Source of the DNA: Solobacterium sp.
Lineage (GTDB): Bacteria > Bacillota_I > Bacilli_A > Erysipelotrichales > Erysipelotrichaceae
Assembly: GCA_024698805.1 (NCBI GenBank)
Contig: JAILQT010000141.1
Location: forward strand, 1 to 41,924
Length of the DNA stretch: 41,924 nt
Reading direction: 5' to 3'
The notes below the pieces were generated by a model. That model was not told the origin of the DNA. It did no database searches and was given only the letters and a program-made list of their open reading frames with translations. The position numbers were made by a program, and so were the translations under genes. Shown here in pieces: positions 14,683-24,212 of this stretch. Position 1 is the stretch's first letter; each line of letters starts with the position of its first letter.

Positions 14683-17600
14683 ATGTCTGAGCATCGTGAA
14701 GTACAGAAGAAAGCCAATCAGTATTTCTTTACAAAAGTGATCATCGATGCGCTGCTGATCATTCTCGGGGCCATACTGATCTCATCTTTCCTGCGGCGCA
14801 TGCAGCATGATACAGCGCTGTACAAACAGAGGCAGAGCAGCGAGGAGGCTCTGAATGAAACTGTAGAGCTCCTGGCTGAAAACAGCACGGAGATAATGAA
14901 TCTTACGGGGATCTTTCATGATTCCAACCAGGATATGCTGGATGACCTGCGCGAGCTGCTGGAGAGCGGTCTTTTTAACGACCTGGCGACTGCCGACAAC
15001 GATGAGCGTACAGCAGCGTTCCGGGATATATGCGGCCGTGCCGGCGTGGATTACCTGCTCATCGCGGACAGTGAAGGGAAAGTGGTGATCAGCCCGCAGA
15101 GATGGCATGTCGGCAAGAGTTTGAAGAATACCGGCCTGATCAGCCTTGAAAACACGGAAGCTGTGCTGCGGGGCACAAAGCAGGCGGACGGCACCGTCAT
15201 ACCGGTCGAAGAGAATACCGGCAGCGAAAAGTATTATTTCTATTCTGTCCCGGTCACATACTACGATGATATGTATGCGATCGTGCTCGGTGCGAAGGCA
15301 GAGGTCCTGGATGTGCAGATCGCGTCCCTGCGTGATATGTCGGCAGTCTTAAGCAATGCGGCTGTGTACAATGACGGATTCATGTTCGCAGTCGACGCAG
15401 AGGACGATACCTTCCTGTATTATCCGGATGATAACGGCAGTATGAAAGGCACGAATGCCTTCGAGACAGGACTTTCCGAAGAAGCGCTGCAGGACGGCTA
15501 TGCCGGCAGGCAGACGATCAACGGCAGCGTATATTACTGTGTATCGAAACAGTTTGAGGACAGTGTGATCATCTGTGCGGTCGCGGATACGGAGAATATC
15601 TATTACAACGACAGATATGTGCTGTTCTGGTCCAATACAGGGTTTATCCTGGTCATGCTGCTGTGCCTGATCTATGCGATCATCGTGCGGAATGATTTCG
15701 TACGCAAGGCTGTGGAAACAGACCGGAAGGTCATCGGTCACAGAAGGGGCGGGAAAGTATACTTTGACAGGTCCATTTTCCGAAGAGTATTCCCGCTCAT
15801 GATCGCGGGCGTGCTGCTGATCTTCGGCATATCGTTCTATACACAGACCCTGCTTGAGATCGGTGAAAGCATCAAGGCATCGAATGTCGCGCTGGATGAA
15901 GTCATATCCCGTTATCAGGAAAGCAGTAAAAACCGCAGCCTGATCAGGGAGTATTACAACAGCCGTTTCCTGTCAAAGGCAAAACTGATCTCCTATCTGA
16001 TCCAGGAAGACCCGACTGTACTGAACGAGGAGACGGACCGGTACCATACAGGATATGATGAGAATAATGAGCGTTATTTCATCCTGGATGATGAAGGCAA
16101 TCCCCTGCGGTCTGTTTCCGAATCGCCGCGTCTGAAAGAACTCTGTGAAGCCAACGGGATCGCTTCGGTCTATATATTCAACGCAGACGGCCGGGTGATC
16201 GCTACGAATACACCCAACTGGTACTTTGCTGTCAGCCATGACCCGGAGGAACAGTCTTATGTCTTCCTCGACGTGCTGGACGGGAAGACAGACGCACTGA
16301 TCCAGGATGCCATGGAAGACGACATGGGGGAACAGAACCAGTATATCGGCGTAAAACTGGTCTATTACACGGCTAAGGACGACCAGGGCGAAACCGCATA
16401 TGTGCCGCATAAAGTCTATGAGGCATACAAAGAAGGCAGGGAAATGAGCCTCCTGACTTCACCGGTCGTACAGCACAGCTCCATGCTGCAGATCGGCCTG
16501 AACCGTGAGACATCCGAGAAGATCTTCGCGTCGACAGATGCTGCGTCAGTCCTTTCTTCGGATATGCTGAGCGGCGGCTTTATCATACTGTTCGACAATA
16601 CGGAAGAACACAAATGCGTCTATTCACCGAACGAGGCATCGATCGGAAAGACTGCGGAAGAACTGGATATTTCCGACAATGCGTTCAGCGGGCTGGACTA
16701 TTACGGTTTCCGCAGGGTCAACGGTACAACGTATTTCTTCTATTTCCGCTATGTGGATAACTACTATATTGCGACAGCAACGCCGAAATCCGAGATGTAC
16801 CAGATGCGTCTGCTCATCTCCGGCATTACGGCACTCACAAGCCTGCTGCTGATCCTGATCCTTTCCGCTACGGTCACCGTAACAACGGAAGAAGAGGAGA
16901 TGCTCTATGCGACGATGAGCGAATCGGAAGCAGCCAAAGGCCTGGATTCCGCAATTTTCAATATCATCCTGCCTTCCGGAAAGCAGACTTCCACGACAAA
17001 GGCTGCGGCGCGGTGGAACAACCGCTGGATACCGTGGGATGAGAAGAGTCCCGAACAGAAACTCCTGCTGATGATCAGCCTTATGATCGGGCTTATGGCC
17101 GTTTATGTGGCCGTGAGCGTCGTCGGGGCGAACAAGCTCTTCAAAGACGGTTCTGTCATCCAGTATATCCTCAGCATGAACTGGGACAGGGAGGTCAATG
17201 TCTTCGCATTCAGTGCCAGTGTGATCGTACTGGTCATCGTAGCTATCATGGCAGTGCTGTTCCGCATCCCGGTGCAGATGGCGTCATCGCTGTTAGGTGC
17301 GAGGGGTGAAACGGTCGCACACCTGCTGCTGTCCGTCGTCAAATACGGCGGTACGATATTCGCCATATTCTACTGCCTGTATCTGAACGGCATGGATGCG
17401 CAGAACCTGCTTGCCAGTGCAGGTATCCTGTCACTGGTCATAGGTCTCGGCGCGCAGAGCCTGATCAAAGATATCATTGCCGGTATATTCATCGTATTTG
17501 AAGGTGAGTTCCGTGTCGGCGATATCGTTACGATCGGCGGGTTCCGCGGCACTGTCATGGATATCGGTCTGCGTACGACAAAGATCATGGGCGTTGACGG

Positions 17601-18036
17601 AAACATCAAGATCTTCAACAACAGCGATATCAACGGCGTCCTGAATATGACCAAGGAAGCTTCCTACGCTTTCAGCAGGATCAGCATCGAATACGGCCAG
17701 GATATCTCCTATGTTGAGTCCGTACTGGCACGCGAGCTGCCGAAGCTTAAGGAAAAGAATCCCCAGATCCTGGACGGCCCGACTTACGCAGGCATCACCG
17801 AGCTTGGAGCCAGCGGCATCACGCTGGGCATCTGGAGCAAGTGCAGTGAGTCGAATGTAATCAGGGTCACCAGGTACATGAACCGTGAGATCCTGGAGAT
17901 CTTCTACAGGAACAATATCACCGTGCCGTACCCGCATATGACGGTCACCGGCCTGGACGGTTACCCGCCGTATCCGGTAAAGGATACGTCAAAGGAAGAA
18001 GACGATCTGCCGGATAACGAACCGCAGAAGGAGTGA
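14683..18036 (+). CDS. MscS-family mechanosensitive channel with two extracytoplasmic sensor-like regions
   Basis: This 1117-residue protein is far larger than plain MscS (about 290). After TM1 (about 14-36) comes an extracytoplasmic region to about 312, then TM2 (313-337) and a charged cytoplasmic loop. TM3 (about 368-390) precedes a second outside region to about 705, closed by TM4 (709-733). Both outside regions carry Cache/PAS-like signatures (GVDYLLIADSEGKVVIS; GIASVYIFNADGRVIATN). The last third is the channel: spans near 793-815, 839-861 and 884-902, the pore helix LLASAGILSLVIGLGAQSLI and the beta domain (VFEGEFRVGDIVTIGGFRG, GIWSKCSESN). The start has GGAGG at 8 bases. I infer ligand-modulated gating; Cache identity is from pattern only. 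Confidence 0.87.
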   Translation: MSEHREVQKKANQYFFTKVIIDALLIILGAILISSFLRRMQHDTALYKQRQSSEEALNETVELLAENSTEIMNLTGIFHDSNQDMLDDLRELLESGLFNDLATADNDERTAAFRDICGRAGVDYLLIADSEGKVVISPQRWHVGKSLKNTGLISLENTEAVLRGTKQADGTVIPVEENTGSEKYYFYSVPVTYYDDMYAIVLGAKAEVLDVQIASLRDMSAVLSNAAVYNDGFMFAVDAEDDTFLYYPDDNGSMKGTNAFETGLSEEALQDGYAGRQTINGSVYYCVSKQFEDSVIICAVADTENIYYNDRYVLFWSNTGFILVMLLCLIYAIIVRNDFVRKAVETDRKVIGHRRGGKVYFDRSIFRRVFPLMIAGVLLIFGISFYTQTLLEIGESIKASNVALDEVISRYQESSKNRSLIREYYNSRFLSKAKLISYLIQEDPTVLNEETDRYHTGYDENNERYFILDDEGNPLRSVSESPRLKELCEANGIASVYIFNADGRVIATNTPNWYFAVSHDPEEQSYVFLDVLDGKTDALIQDAMEDDMGEQNQYIGVKLVYYTAKDDQGETAYVPHKVYEAYKEGREMSLLTSPVVQHSSMLQIGLNRETSEKIFASTDAASVLSSDMLSGGFIILFDNTEEHKCVYSPNEASIGKTAEELDISDNAFSGLDYYGFRRVNGTTYFFYFRYVDNYYIATATPKSEMYQMRLLISGITALTSLLLILILSATVTVTTEEEEMLYATMSESEAAKGLDSAIFNIILPSGKQTSTTKAAARWNNRWIPWDEKSPEQKLLLMISLMIGLMAVYVAVSVVGANKLFKDGSVIQYILSMNWDREVNVFAFSASVIVLVIVAIMAVLFRIPVQMASSLLGARGETVAHLLLSVVKYGGTIFAIFYCLYLNGMDAQNLLASAGILSLVIGLGAQSLIKDIIAGIFIVFEGEFRVGDIVTIGGFRGTVMDIGLRTTKIMGVDGNIKIFNNSDINGVLNMTKEASYAFSRISIEYGQDISYVESVLARELPKLKEKNPQILDGPTYAGITELGASGITLGIWSKCSESNVIRVTRYMNREILEIFYRNNITVPYPHMTVTGLDGYPPYPVKDTSKEEDDLPDNEPQKE

Positions 18037-18051
18037 ACACAGCGAAACGAA

Positions 18052-18089
18052 GGGACCGCAGCAGCCGTGAAGCTGTAACGGTCCCTTTC
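18052..18089 (+). terminator. Terminator of the MscS-family gene
   Basis: GGGACCG and CGGTCCC arms with an inner CAGC/GCTG pairing, then TTTCATTT; 15 bases after the stop. Confidence 0.8.
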
Positions 18090-18228
18090 ATTTCGGAACA
18101 GCAGTAAACTCAGATATTAAAAATGATGACAGGATACCCTCCCTGCCGGATCGGCGGCACGGACAGCACTGTACAGTTCCGGCTGCAGGTTTATGCGGCA
18201 TAACGGCAATGGAAAGAATCTGAACAGA

Positions 18229-18288
18229 AAAAGAGGATCTGATACCTGTTAAGCTGTTAAGAAACTGCTTAACTGTCAGATCCTCCTG
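18229..18288 (-). terminator. Terminator of the nptA-like gene
   Basis: AGGATCTGA and TCAGATCCT arms with an inner TTAAG/CTTAA pairing. On the minus strand CTTTTTC follows. About 35 bases after the gene's stop. I see nothing else in 18090-18228. Confidence 0.78.
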
Positions 18289-18321
18289 TTTTATTGATTC
18301 TGTTTGTGATGCCGGTGCGGA

Positions 18322-19947
18322 TCATTTCACTGTTGCGGCGACATCGTCGACCAGGTTGATCGCATGATCGGAACAGCGCTCCAGATCCACTGCCATATCT
18401 GTCAGGATAATGCCTCCGTGGGGATCGCATGTCTTTTGGGCAAGCCGCTTAATGTGGCTGGCGACTACCTTGTCTTTCATCTCATCGACACGGTCCTCCA
18501 GGACCTCGGCTGCAGTGCATTCCGACTTGCTGCGTGTCTTGTATACGAACAGCGAGAAACCGACGGATTTCAGCGTGATATCCGCAAGATCGCGGAGTTC
18601 CTTCAATGCCTGTTCGGATAAGGAAGCCTTCCCGTCATGGATCAGTGTTTCATAATTGGAGATATTGATCGCATGGTCGCTGATCCTTTCCAGATCATCT
18701 ACGACGCGGATCATACGCAGCAGCCTGTCCCTGCTGTCATCCGGGATGTCGACAGTCCTGAATTCGACGATGGTATTGACGATCTCCTGGGACAGATAGT
18801 CGACAGTCTCTTCCAGATCCTCGATCTTCTTTTTCTTTTCACTGTCATGATTGAAGAAGACGTCGATCGCCATAGTCAGGTTCTTCAGGGCAAGTTCACC
18901 CATACGGGATACTTCGCGGTGTGCAAGGTCTGCAGCGATCGCGACAGGGATATCCTGCTGTGTAAGGTATACGAGCCTGTGATCTGCCTGCCTCTGCTTC
19001 TCTGACTCATCCAGAGGTACAAGCTTATGGGATAGCGATACGATGAAGTTCGATACCGGCAGCAGTGCGATTACGGCAATGATCGCAAAGATCGTATGTG
19101 CATTCGCGATCTGACGGGCAACATTGCCGGGAGACAGCGACTGGATCAGGGTAAGGATCTGCGGCACCAGTGTGATCAGTGTAAGGATCAGGCATGCACG
19201 CAGCAGGTTGAACAGCAGGTTCAGAACCGAGCAGCGCCTGCCGGCACGGTTGGCAGTCAGTCCGGCCAGGAGGTTCGGTGTTACGGAACCGACCGCGGCG
19301 CCGATGACCAGATAAACTGCTGTCTGGAAACTGATCAGTCCCTGTACGGCGAATGCCTGGAAGATAACTGTCGCTGAAGAGGAACTCTGCAGCAGTGCTG
19401 TGAACAGGACGCCGAAGACGACCGTGATCAGCGGGTTGGACAGTGTTGAAACAAATGTGATGAAGGCCTGTGTCTGTGAAAGCGGGATGATCGCTGCTTT
19501 CATCAGCGTGATGCCCTGGAACAGCATACCGAAGCCGAGAATGACCATCCCGGAATAACGGACCGTGTTGTTCTTGAGGAACAGGTACATGATCGCACCG
19601 ATGAACAGGATGAACGGCGCGTATGCCCCGATATTGAAAGCGGTGATCTGGGCCGTGACGGTCGTACCGATGTTGGCGCCCATAATGACGCCGATCGCCT
19701 GTGCCAGCGTCAGCAGGCCTGATGTTACAAAACCGATGACCATTACATCCGTTGCTGAGGAGCTCTGGATGAAGATCGTCACCAGGAGTCCGGACAGGAC
19801 GGCTGTCAGTTTTGATCTGGTCGCTGTTTCAAGAAGTGTTTTCAGACGTTCGCCGCAGGCGTTTTTCAGACCGGTCGACATGATCGACATGCCGTATAAA
19901 AACAGTCCTACGCCTCCGGTCAGTGAGAAGAATTCATATAATGTCAT
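18322..19947 (-). CDS. Na/Pi cotransporter family protein with C-terminal PhoU-like domain
   Basis: A 541-residue protein of the NptA/YjbB type. The N-terminal ~310 residues contain two Na/Pi-cotransporter repeats, each with the QSSSAT signature (IFIQSSSATDVMVIGF and ALLQSSSSATVIFQAF). Residues about 330-541 are a cytoplasmic helical PhoU-like domain (HREVSRMGELALKNL, RVVDDLERISDHAINISNY, DMAVDLERCSDHAINLVDD). It probably moves phosphate with sodium, the PhoU part tuning transport or signalling. The start at 19947 has GGAAAGGAAACGAG upstream. It follows, on the same strand, a PhoR/PhoB-type two-component pair, which suggests phosphate-responsive control. Confidence 0.93.
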   Translation of the reverse strand: MTLYEFFSLTGGVGLFLYGMSIMSTGLKNACGERLKTLLETATRSKLTAVLSGLLVTIFIQSSSATDVMVIGFVTSGLLTLAQAIGVIMGANIGTTVTAQITAFNIGAYAPFILFIGAIMYLFLKNNTVRYSGMVILGFGMLFQGITLMKAAIIPLSQTQAFITFVSTLSNPLITVVFGVLFTALLQSSSSATVIFQAFAVQGLISFQTAVYLVIGAAVGSVTPNLLAGLTANRAGRRCSVLNLLFNLLRACLILTLITLVPQILTLIQSLSPGNVARQIANAHTIFAIIAVIALLPVSNFIVSLSHKLVPLDESEKQRQADHRLVYLTQQDIPVAIAADLAHREVSRMGELALKNLTMAIDVFFNHDSEKKKKIEDLEETVDYLSQEIVNTIVEFRTVDIPDDSRDRLLRMIRVVDDLERISDHAINISNYETLIHDGKASLSEQALKELRDLADITLKSVGFSLFVYKTRSKSECTAAEVLEDRVDEMKDKVVASHIKRLAQKTCDPHGGIILTDMAVDLERCSDHAINLVDDVAATVK

Positions 19948-19982
19948 TCTCGTTTCCTTTCCGGGTGTTACAACTCCATGAA

Positions 19983-20024
19983 ATAATAACCAAATAATGT
20001 CAAGTTACGAATTGTTATTCGTAA
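19983..20024 (-). promoter_or_regulatory. Candidate operator/promoter of the nptA-like gene
   Basis: On the minus strand an inverted repeat TTACGAA-N6-TTCGTAA lies at 20024-20005. It is followed directly by TTGACA and then TATTAT at 19988-19983. TTACAC, 11 bases upstream of TTACGA, adds a direct-repeat pattern such as Pho boxes have. The gap separates the kinase gene from the transporter. Confidence 0.45.
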
Positions 20025-20039
20025 AGATTGTGTAAGGTC

Positions 20040-21398
20040 TTATTCAGGGCTGCTCCCATCCTTCGGAAACAGGATGATGAACTCGGATCCTTTGCCGGGC
20101 GTGCTGTTTACCCGGATCTCCGCATTATGAAGCCTGGCCGCATGCTTGACGATCGATAAGCCGAGGCCGGTGCCGCCGACTTCCTTGGAATGGCTTTTAT
20201 CCACGCGGTAAAAGCGTTCGAAGATCCGGCTGATATCTTCTTGGGCGATGCCGATGCCTTCATCGCTGACAGTGAGGGATACCTGGTCGGGCATGTTCCT
20301 GACCAGAACGCTGACCCGGCTGTTCTCAGGCGAATATTTGATCGCATTCTCACACAGGTTGTATACGATGCCGTGGAGGACTTCCGGAACACCGCTGAGT
20401 ACTGCAGGCTCACCCGCAACATCCAGCGTGATGCCTTTCATATCGGCTTCCGTCTGCAGGGCGTCAGCCGCGTTCTGCGCGATACTGTAAAGATCTGCAG
20501 GAACTCTTTTCATGTCGTCACCGCCGCCGTCAAGGGCTGACAGGCCGATCGTATCTTCGACCAGTTTGGTCATGCGGTGCGCCTCCGAACTGATCTTCGC
20601 CGCGAATCCGGGGATGTCCTCCGGGCGTGCCATCCCGCTTTCGATCAGTTCCGCATAGCCCGAGATTACATGGAGCGGCGTTTTCAGTTCATGCGACGCA
20701 TTGGCTGTAAACTCCTGGCGGATCAGGGAACTGCGTTCCAGTTCTTCGTGGTCTTTCCGGATCTGCTGATGCTGGTCTTCCAGTTTCTGCAGCAGCGGGC
20801 GTATCTCGGGATATGCCATCAGTTCCGGATCTGCGAAAGGATTGTCCGGATCCAGCGCGTTGATCGGTTTCAGGATCTTTGAAGAAAGACTGCCCGCGAG
20901 GATCAGCGACAGGAAAAACAGCACGGCCAGTGTGGATAATACCGGCAGCAGCAGTCTGCGGGAAAGCTGGCTGATGCTGCTCTGTGTAACAGAAAGGCGG
21001 ATGACCGTCCCGTCATCCATCAGCTGTGCTGTGTAGAGCTGTTTGGCGGAAAGGGTCGAAGAGAAGCGCTGGCTCTCCCCGTATCCTGTTTCAAGCGCTT
21101 CGCGGATCTCCTCGCGTTCCAGATGGTTGGCCATCTGCTGGCTGTCGGCGTCGCTGTCATAGAGGATCCGGCCGTCGCGCGTGATCCATGTAATGCGGAA
21201 ATTGGTCGTTCGCAGGTTATCGAAAAATTCCGATCCGGACATGGTAAGTCCCTGTCTGACCAGCTGGGTCTCATTGCGCAGCTGTTCAAACTGTTCCTCG
21301 GTAAAGTGGCTGTACATACCCCACAGTCCCATTGCCATGACCAGGATCATGACAACAGATGAAACAATAAATATGGAATAGAATATCCTCCTGCTCAT
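20040..21398 (-). CDS. Sensor histidine kinase, PhoR-like
   Basis: A 452-residue membrane kinase. TM1 lies near 9-30, an extracytoplasmic sensor region runs to about 155, and TM2 lies near 156-178. The HisKA box is TANASHELKTPLHVISGYAEL with the phospho-acceptor His near 236. The catalytic domain shows the N box NLCENAIKYSP, the G1 box VSDEGIGI, the F box FERFYRVDKSHS and the G2 box GGTGLGLSIV. It overlaps the response regulator gene by 4 bases (ATGA). The order (regulator, kinase, Na/Pi cotransporter-PhoU) makes phosphate limitation the likely signal, by inference. Confidence 0.93.
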   Translation of the reverse strand: MSRRIFYSIFIVSSVVMILVMAMGLWGMYSHFTEEQFEQLRNETQLVRQGLTMSGSEFFDNLRTTNFRITWITRDGRILYDSDADSQQMANHLEREEIREALETGYGESQRFSSTLSAKQLYTAQLMDDGTVIRLSVTQSSISQLSRRLLLPVLSTLAVLFFLSLILAGSLSSKILKPINALDPDNPFADPELMAYPEIRPLLQKLEDQHQQIRKDHEELERSSLIRQEFTANASHELKTPLHVISGYAELIESGMARPEDIPGFAAKISSEAHRMTKLVEDTIGLSALDGGGDDMKRVPADLYSIAQNAADALQTEADMKGITLDVAGEPAVLSGVPEVLHGIVYNLCENAIKYSPENSRVSVLVRNMPDQVSLTVSDEGIGIAQEDISRIFERFYRVDKSHSKEVGGTGLGLSIVKHAARLHNAEIRVNSTPGKGSEFIILFPKDGSSPE

Positions 21399-22066
21399 AC
21401 GCTCTCCAGGCGGTATCCTACACCCCTGACGGTCGTGATCAGTTCACCTGCCTGCTTCAGCTTTGTACGCAGTGTACCGATATGCACATCGACTGTCCTT
21501 GTTTCACCGGTATAATTCACGTCCCAGACAAGCAGCAGGAGCCTGTCCCTGGAAAAGACGATGCCGGGATTCTCCATCATCACTTTCAGCAGTTCATATT
21601 CCTTCAGTGTCAGACTGATCTCTTCCCCGCTGACTGTAACGCGGTGCTTGGCGGTATCCATGCGGACCGGTCCGTTCTCCAGAACAGTACATGTGTTTTT
21701 CGGGGCAGTACGCCTGAGGACGGCACGGATACGGGAGACCATCTCCATCATGCCGAAGGGTTTGCTTAAATAATCGTCTGCACCGAGATCAAGACCGATC
21801 ACGCGGTCAAACTCGCTGCCTTTCGCAGTCGCCATGATCACCGGTATATCCCTGTAGCGGATATCCTTCTTCAGGCTTCTGAGGACTGTGATCCCGTCCT
21901 CTCCCGGCAGCATGATATCCAGCATGACCAGCTCCGGCAGACGCGTTTCCAGCGCACTGCGGAAAGAAGTGCTCTCCGCAAAACCGGCGGCCTCATAGCC
22001 TGCCGCATTCAGCGTATAGATCATCAGATCGCGGATACTGCTGTCATCTTCAAGACAATATATCAT
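21395..22066 (-). CDS. Response regulator, OmpR/PhoB family
   Basis: A 223-residue winged-helix response regulator. The receiver domain has the acidic pair in LEDD (residues 6-8), the phospho-acceptor Asp50 in VMLDIMLPGEDG, ATAKG with the switch Thr region, and YLSKPF with the conserved Lys. The C-terminal DNA-binding domain ends TVDVHIGTLRTKLKQ...TVRGVGYRLE, as in PhoB/OmpR. The start at 22066 is preferred over 22087 because GAGG lies 6 bases upstream and the receiver then begins normally with MIYCLEDD. It probably controls the downstream Na/Pi cotransporter, inferred from gene order only. Confidence 0.93.
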   Translation of the reverse strand: MIYCLEDDSSIRDLMIYTLNAAGYEAAGFAESTSFRSALETRLPELVMLDIMLPGEDGITVLRSLKKDIRYRDIPVIMATAKGSEFDRVIGLDLGADDYLSKPFGMMEMVSRIRAVLRRTAPKNTCTVLENGPVRMDTAKHRVTVSGEEISLTLKEYELLKVMMENPGIVFSRDRLLLLVWDVNYTGETRTVDVHIGTLRTKLKQAGELITTVRGVGYRLESV

Positions 22067-22126
22067 TGTAAGCCTCACAATTTTCAATGTTAATCATAGC
22101 AGATTTTCCCGGATACCGGGCAGCGT

Positions 22127-22148
22127 CAGAAAAGCCCCGGAGGGCTTT
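22127..22148 (-). terminator. Terminator of the S9 peptidase gene
   Basis: AAAGCCC and GGGCTTT arms with a 4-base loop, then TTTCT on the minus strand, beginning 3 bases after the stop. Confidence 0.75.
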
Positions 22149-22150
22149 CA

Positions 22151-24127
22151 TCAATCTCTTCGGTTGTCCAGATACTGATCGAACCAGTCGGTGATCTCTC
22201 TGAGCCTTCTTACCCTGTGCTTCGGTTTCCCGCTCCTGCTCAGTTCATGGTTCTCCCCGTGGAACAGGCACATCCTTGCGGGAACGCCGTGCATCAGCAG
22301 CGCCTGCAGCATCTGCACCGCGTCGCCCATCCAGCAGCGGTAATCCTCGTCGGACTGGATGAACAGTGTCGGCGTTTTTGCCCTGTCCGCATACGCGAGC
22401 GGGGAATGCGCCCACATCTTCTGCATGTTCGTCCAGGGATCCGCCTGGATCGCGGAAAGATTGTGGTAATAACCGATGTCGGTCGTCAGGCATTTTGAGA
22501 GATAGTTGGAGATCGACCTCTGTGAAGCGACGGCTGCGAACCGGTCCGTATGGCCGATGATCCAGTTTGCCATGAACCCGCCATAGCTTCCGCCTGTCAT
22601 CGCCACGCGCTTTGCGTCGATCTGCGGGACTCTTTTCAGGACTTCATCCATGAAATCCATGATGTCATTGTAATCGCGCACGCCGTACCAGTCGCCGTAG
22701 ATATCCGCGAAGTCCCCGCCTTTTCCGCTTGAGCCCCTCGGATTGCAGAAGAATACGATATAGCCGCAGGAAGCCCAGTACTGCATCTCGTGGAAGAAGC
22801 CTTCCCCGTACGCAGCCTGCGGGCCGCCGTGTACATCCAGGATCGCAGGATATGTCTGTTCCGGATCAAAATCCAGCGGGCGGATGATCCATCCGTCCAG
22901 TTCGATGCCGTCCCGGTCGTTGAATACGAAGTGTTCTGTATCCGCGATTGCATGCGTGCGGACATACTCTTCATTGAATGCGGAGATCTTCGTGACTGCA
23001 CCGTCTTTTTTCATATACAGCTCCTGCGGCCTGTCCTTCTCCATAGCTGTAAAGAACAGCGGATCCGTGCCTGCGGCAGCCGTGACAGTGGTCATCTCAC
23101 CAATCAGGTCCTTGATCGTGCCGTCTGCGTCCATTTCCCGGTATACGGAACCGTAACCGATATTCTGAACGAAGCGCAGCGTCTTCCCGCCGCTCACGGA
23201 AGGACTGCCGGCTGCGATATCGCTTCCGACAGGGTGGAGCGAAGGATCGATATCCCGGAACAGGCGGAATGTCCCGTCCGGGTCCGTGATGAAGAACGCT
23301 GGATTCTGCGATGTCCCGTACTTTTTGCCGTCCGTGGCTGCGAAAAGGATACGGCCTGCGAAATATACCGCGAAGTCGACCCTGTATTCCGCATGCAGGT
23401 CGATCTCATTCTTTTCCAGTGTGCTGAGGCTGACTGTGAAAAGCTTTGATTTCTGTGTATTCAGGGATACGAACTCGCTGCCCCAGAAGACCGCTTCGTC
23501 ACGGTCCTCATTCACATCGAAACCGTGCAGGTCGAAATACTGATCGCTCAGAAGCGTGCAGCTGTCACTGTTTTTATCATACAGGTACAGGCCGTTCCTC
23601 TTCTTGTTTATGACGCCGCGGCCGTTGAACCAGAACGGCAGTTCGTCAAATACTTCATAGTCTTTTTCTTCGGCTGCTTTCTGTGCGGCTGCCTTCATCT
23701 CCTCTTCAGAGAATCCTGCCGTTTCCCCGAGCGTCAGGTCGCGGAGCCCCGAAACCAGGTACCTGCCGCTGCCGAGCGGCTTCAGCTGTGAAGCCGGAAA
23801 CGGGAGCGTGAAATGCTCTGCCGCTTCACCGCCGGTCAGGCTGATCTTTTTATATACGGTCTTCGGAAGACTGCCTTCCTCGGAAACGGGGGAAGGGAAC
23901 AGGACCGTATCCTCATCCTCGAAAACAGCGGACTTTCCTTTCCCGGAAGCGGTAAGCCGGAAAAGCGAAGGCGTGCGGGCTGTGTCAAAGACGTAGATGT
24001 CGCTGTTATAGGCGTTGTTTTTCATATCCCCTTCGATCACCGTAAGCGCCGCTTTTGCGCCGGAAGGCGATACAGTCAGTTCAGTCAGCTTTCTGATCTG
24101 TGCGAAATCTTCAATACCGATCTTCAT
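22151..24127 (-). CDS. S9 family (prolyl oligopeptidase-type) peptidase
   Basis: A 658-residue serine peptidase with an N-terminal seven-bladed propeller-like region (about 1-390) and a C-terminal alpha/beta hydrolase. The nucleophile elbow is GGSYGGFMANW with Ser near 509. The acid is in SDEDYRCWMGDAV (Asp near 594) and the His in HGENHELSRSGKP (near 627). ILDVHGGPQAAYG and NPRGSSGKGGDFAD form the oxyanion region typical of acylaminoacyl-peptidase-like enzymes. The start at 24127 has AGAGG about 9 bases upstream; the extra 21 residues from 24190 lack a binding site and overlap the divergent gene's promoter. There is no signal peptide, so it probably degrades peptides in the cytoplasm. Confidence 0.93.
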   Translation of the reverse strand: MKIGIEDFAQIRKLTELTVSPSGAKAALTVIEGDMKNNAYNSDIYVFDTARTPSLFRLTASGKGKSAVFEDEDTVLFPSPVSEEGSLPKTVYKKISLTGGEAAEHFTLPFPASQLKPLGSGRYLVSGLRDLTLGETAGFSEEEMKAAAQKAAEEKDYEVFDELPFWFNGRGVINKKRNGLYLYDKNSDSCTLLSDQYFDLHGFDVNEDRDEAVFWGSEFVSLNTQKSKLFTVSLSTLEKNEIDLHAEYRVDFAVYFAGRILFAATDGKKYGTSQNPAFFITDPDGTFRLFRDIDPSLHPVGSDIAAGSPSVSGGKTLRFVQNIGYGSVYREMDADGTIKDLIGEMTTVTAAAGTDPLFFTAMEKDRPQELYMKKDGAVTKISAFNEEYVRTHAIADTEHFVFNDRDGIELDGWIIRPLDFDPEQTYPAILDVHGGPQAAYGEGFFHEMQYWASCGYIVFFCNPRGSSGKGGDFADIYGDWYGVRDYNDIMDFMDEVLKRVPQIDAKRVAMTGGSYGGFMANWIIGHTDRFAAVASQRSISNYLSKCLTTDIGYYHNLSAIQADPWTNMQKMWAHSPLAYADRAKTPTLFIQSDEDYRCWMGDAVQMLQALLMHGVPARMCLFHGENHELSRSGKPKHRVRRLREITDWFDQYLDNRRD

Positions 24128-24177
24128 TATGTATATTCCTCTTTTCCCCAATACTATAGCATTGTTTGCGCCGCGGT

Positions 24178-24206
24178 TTGCCTTGGACACTTTTTCATAG
24201 TATCAT
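24178..24206 (+). promoter_or_regulatory. Promoter of the lysozyme-like gene, 6 bases before the ATG
   Basis: TTGCCT and TATCAT are 17 bases apart. The -10 box ends 6 bases before the ATG, and no Shine-Dalgarno sequence is present. Confidence 0.5.
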
Positions 24207-24212
24207 CTGTTC

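Noticed and set aside
18090-18228. Possible small RNA or small gene between two terminators
   Set aside because: No promoter, ribosome binding site or convincing fold of its own was seen.
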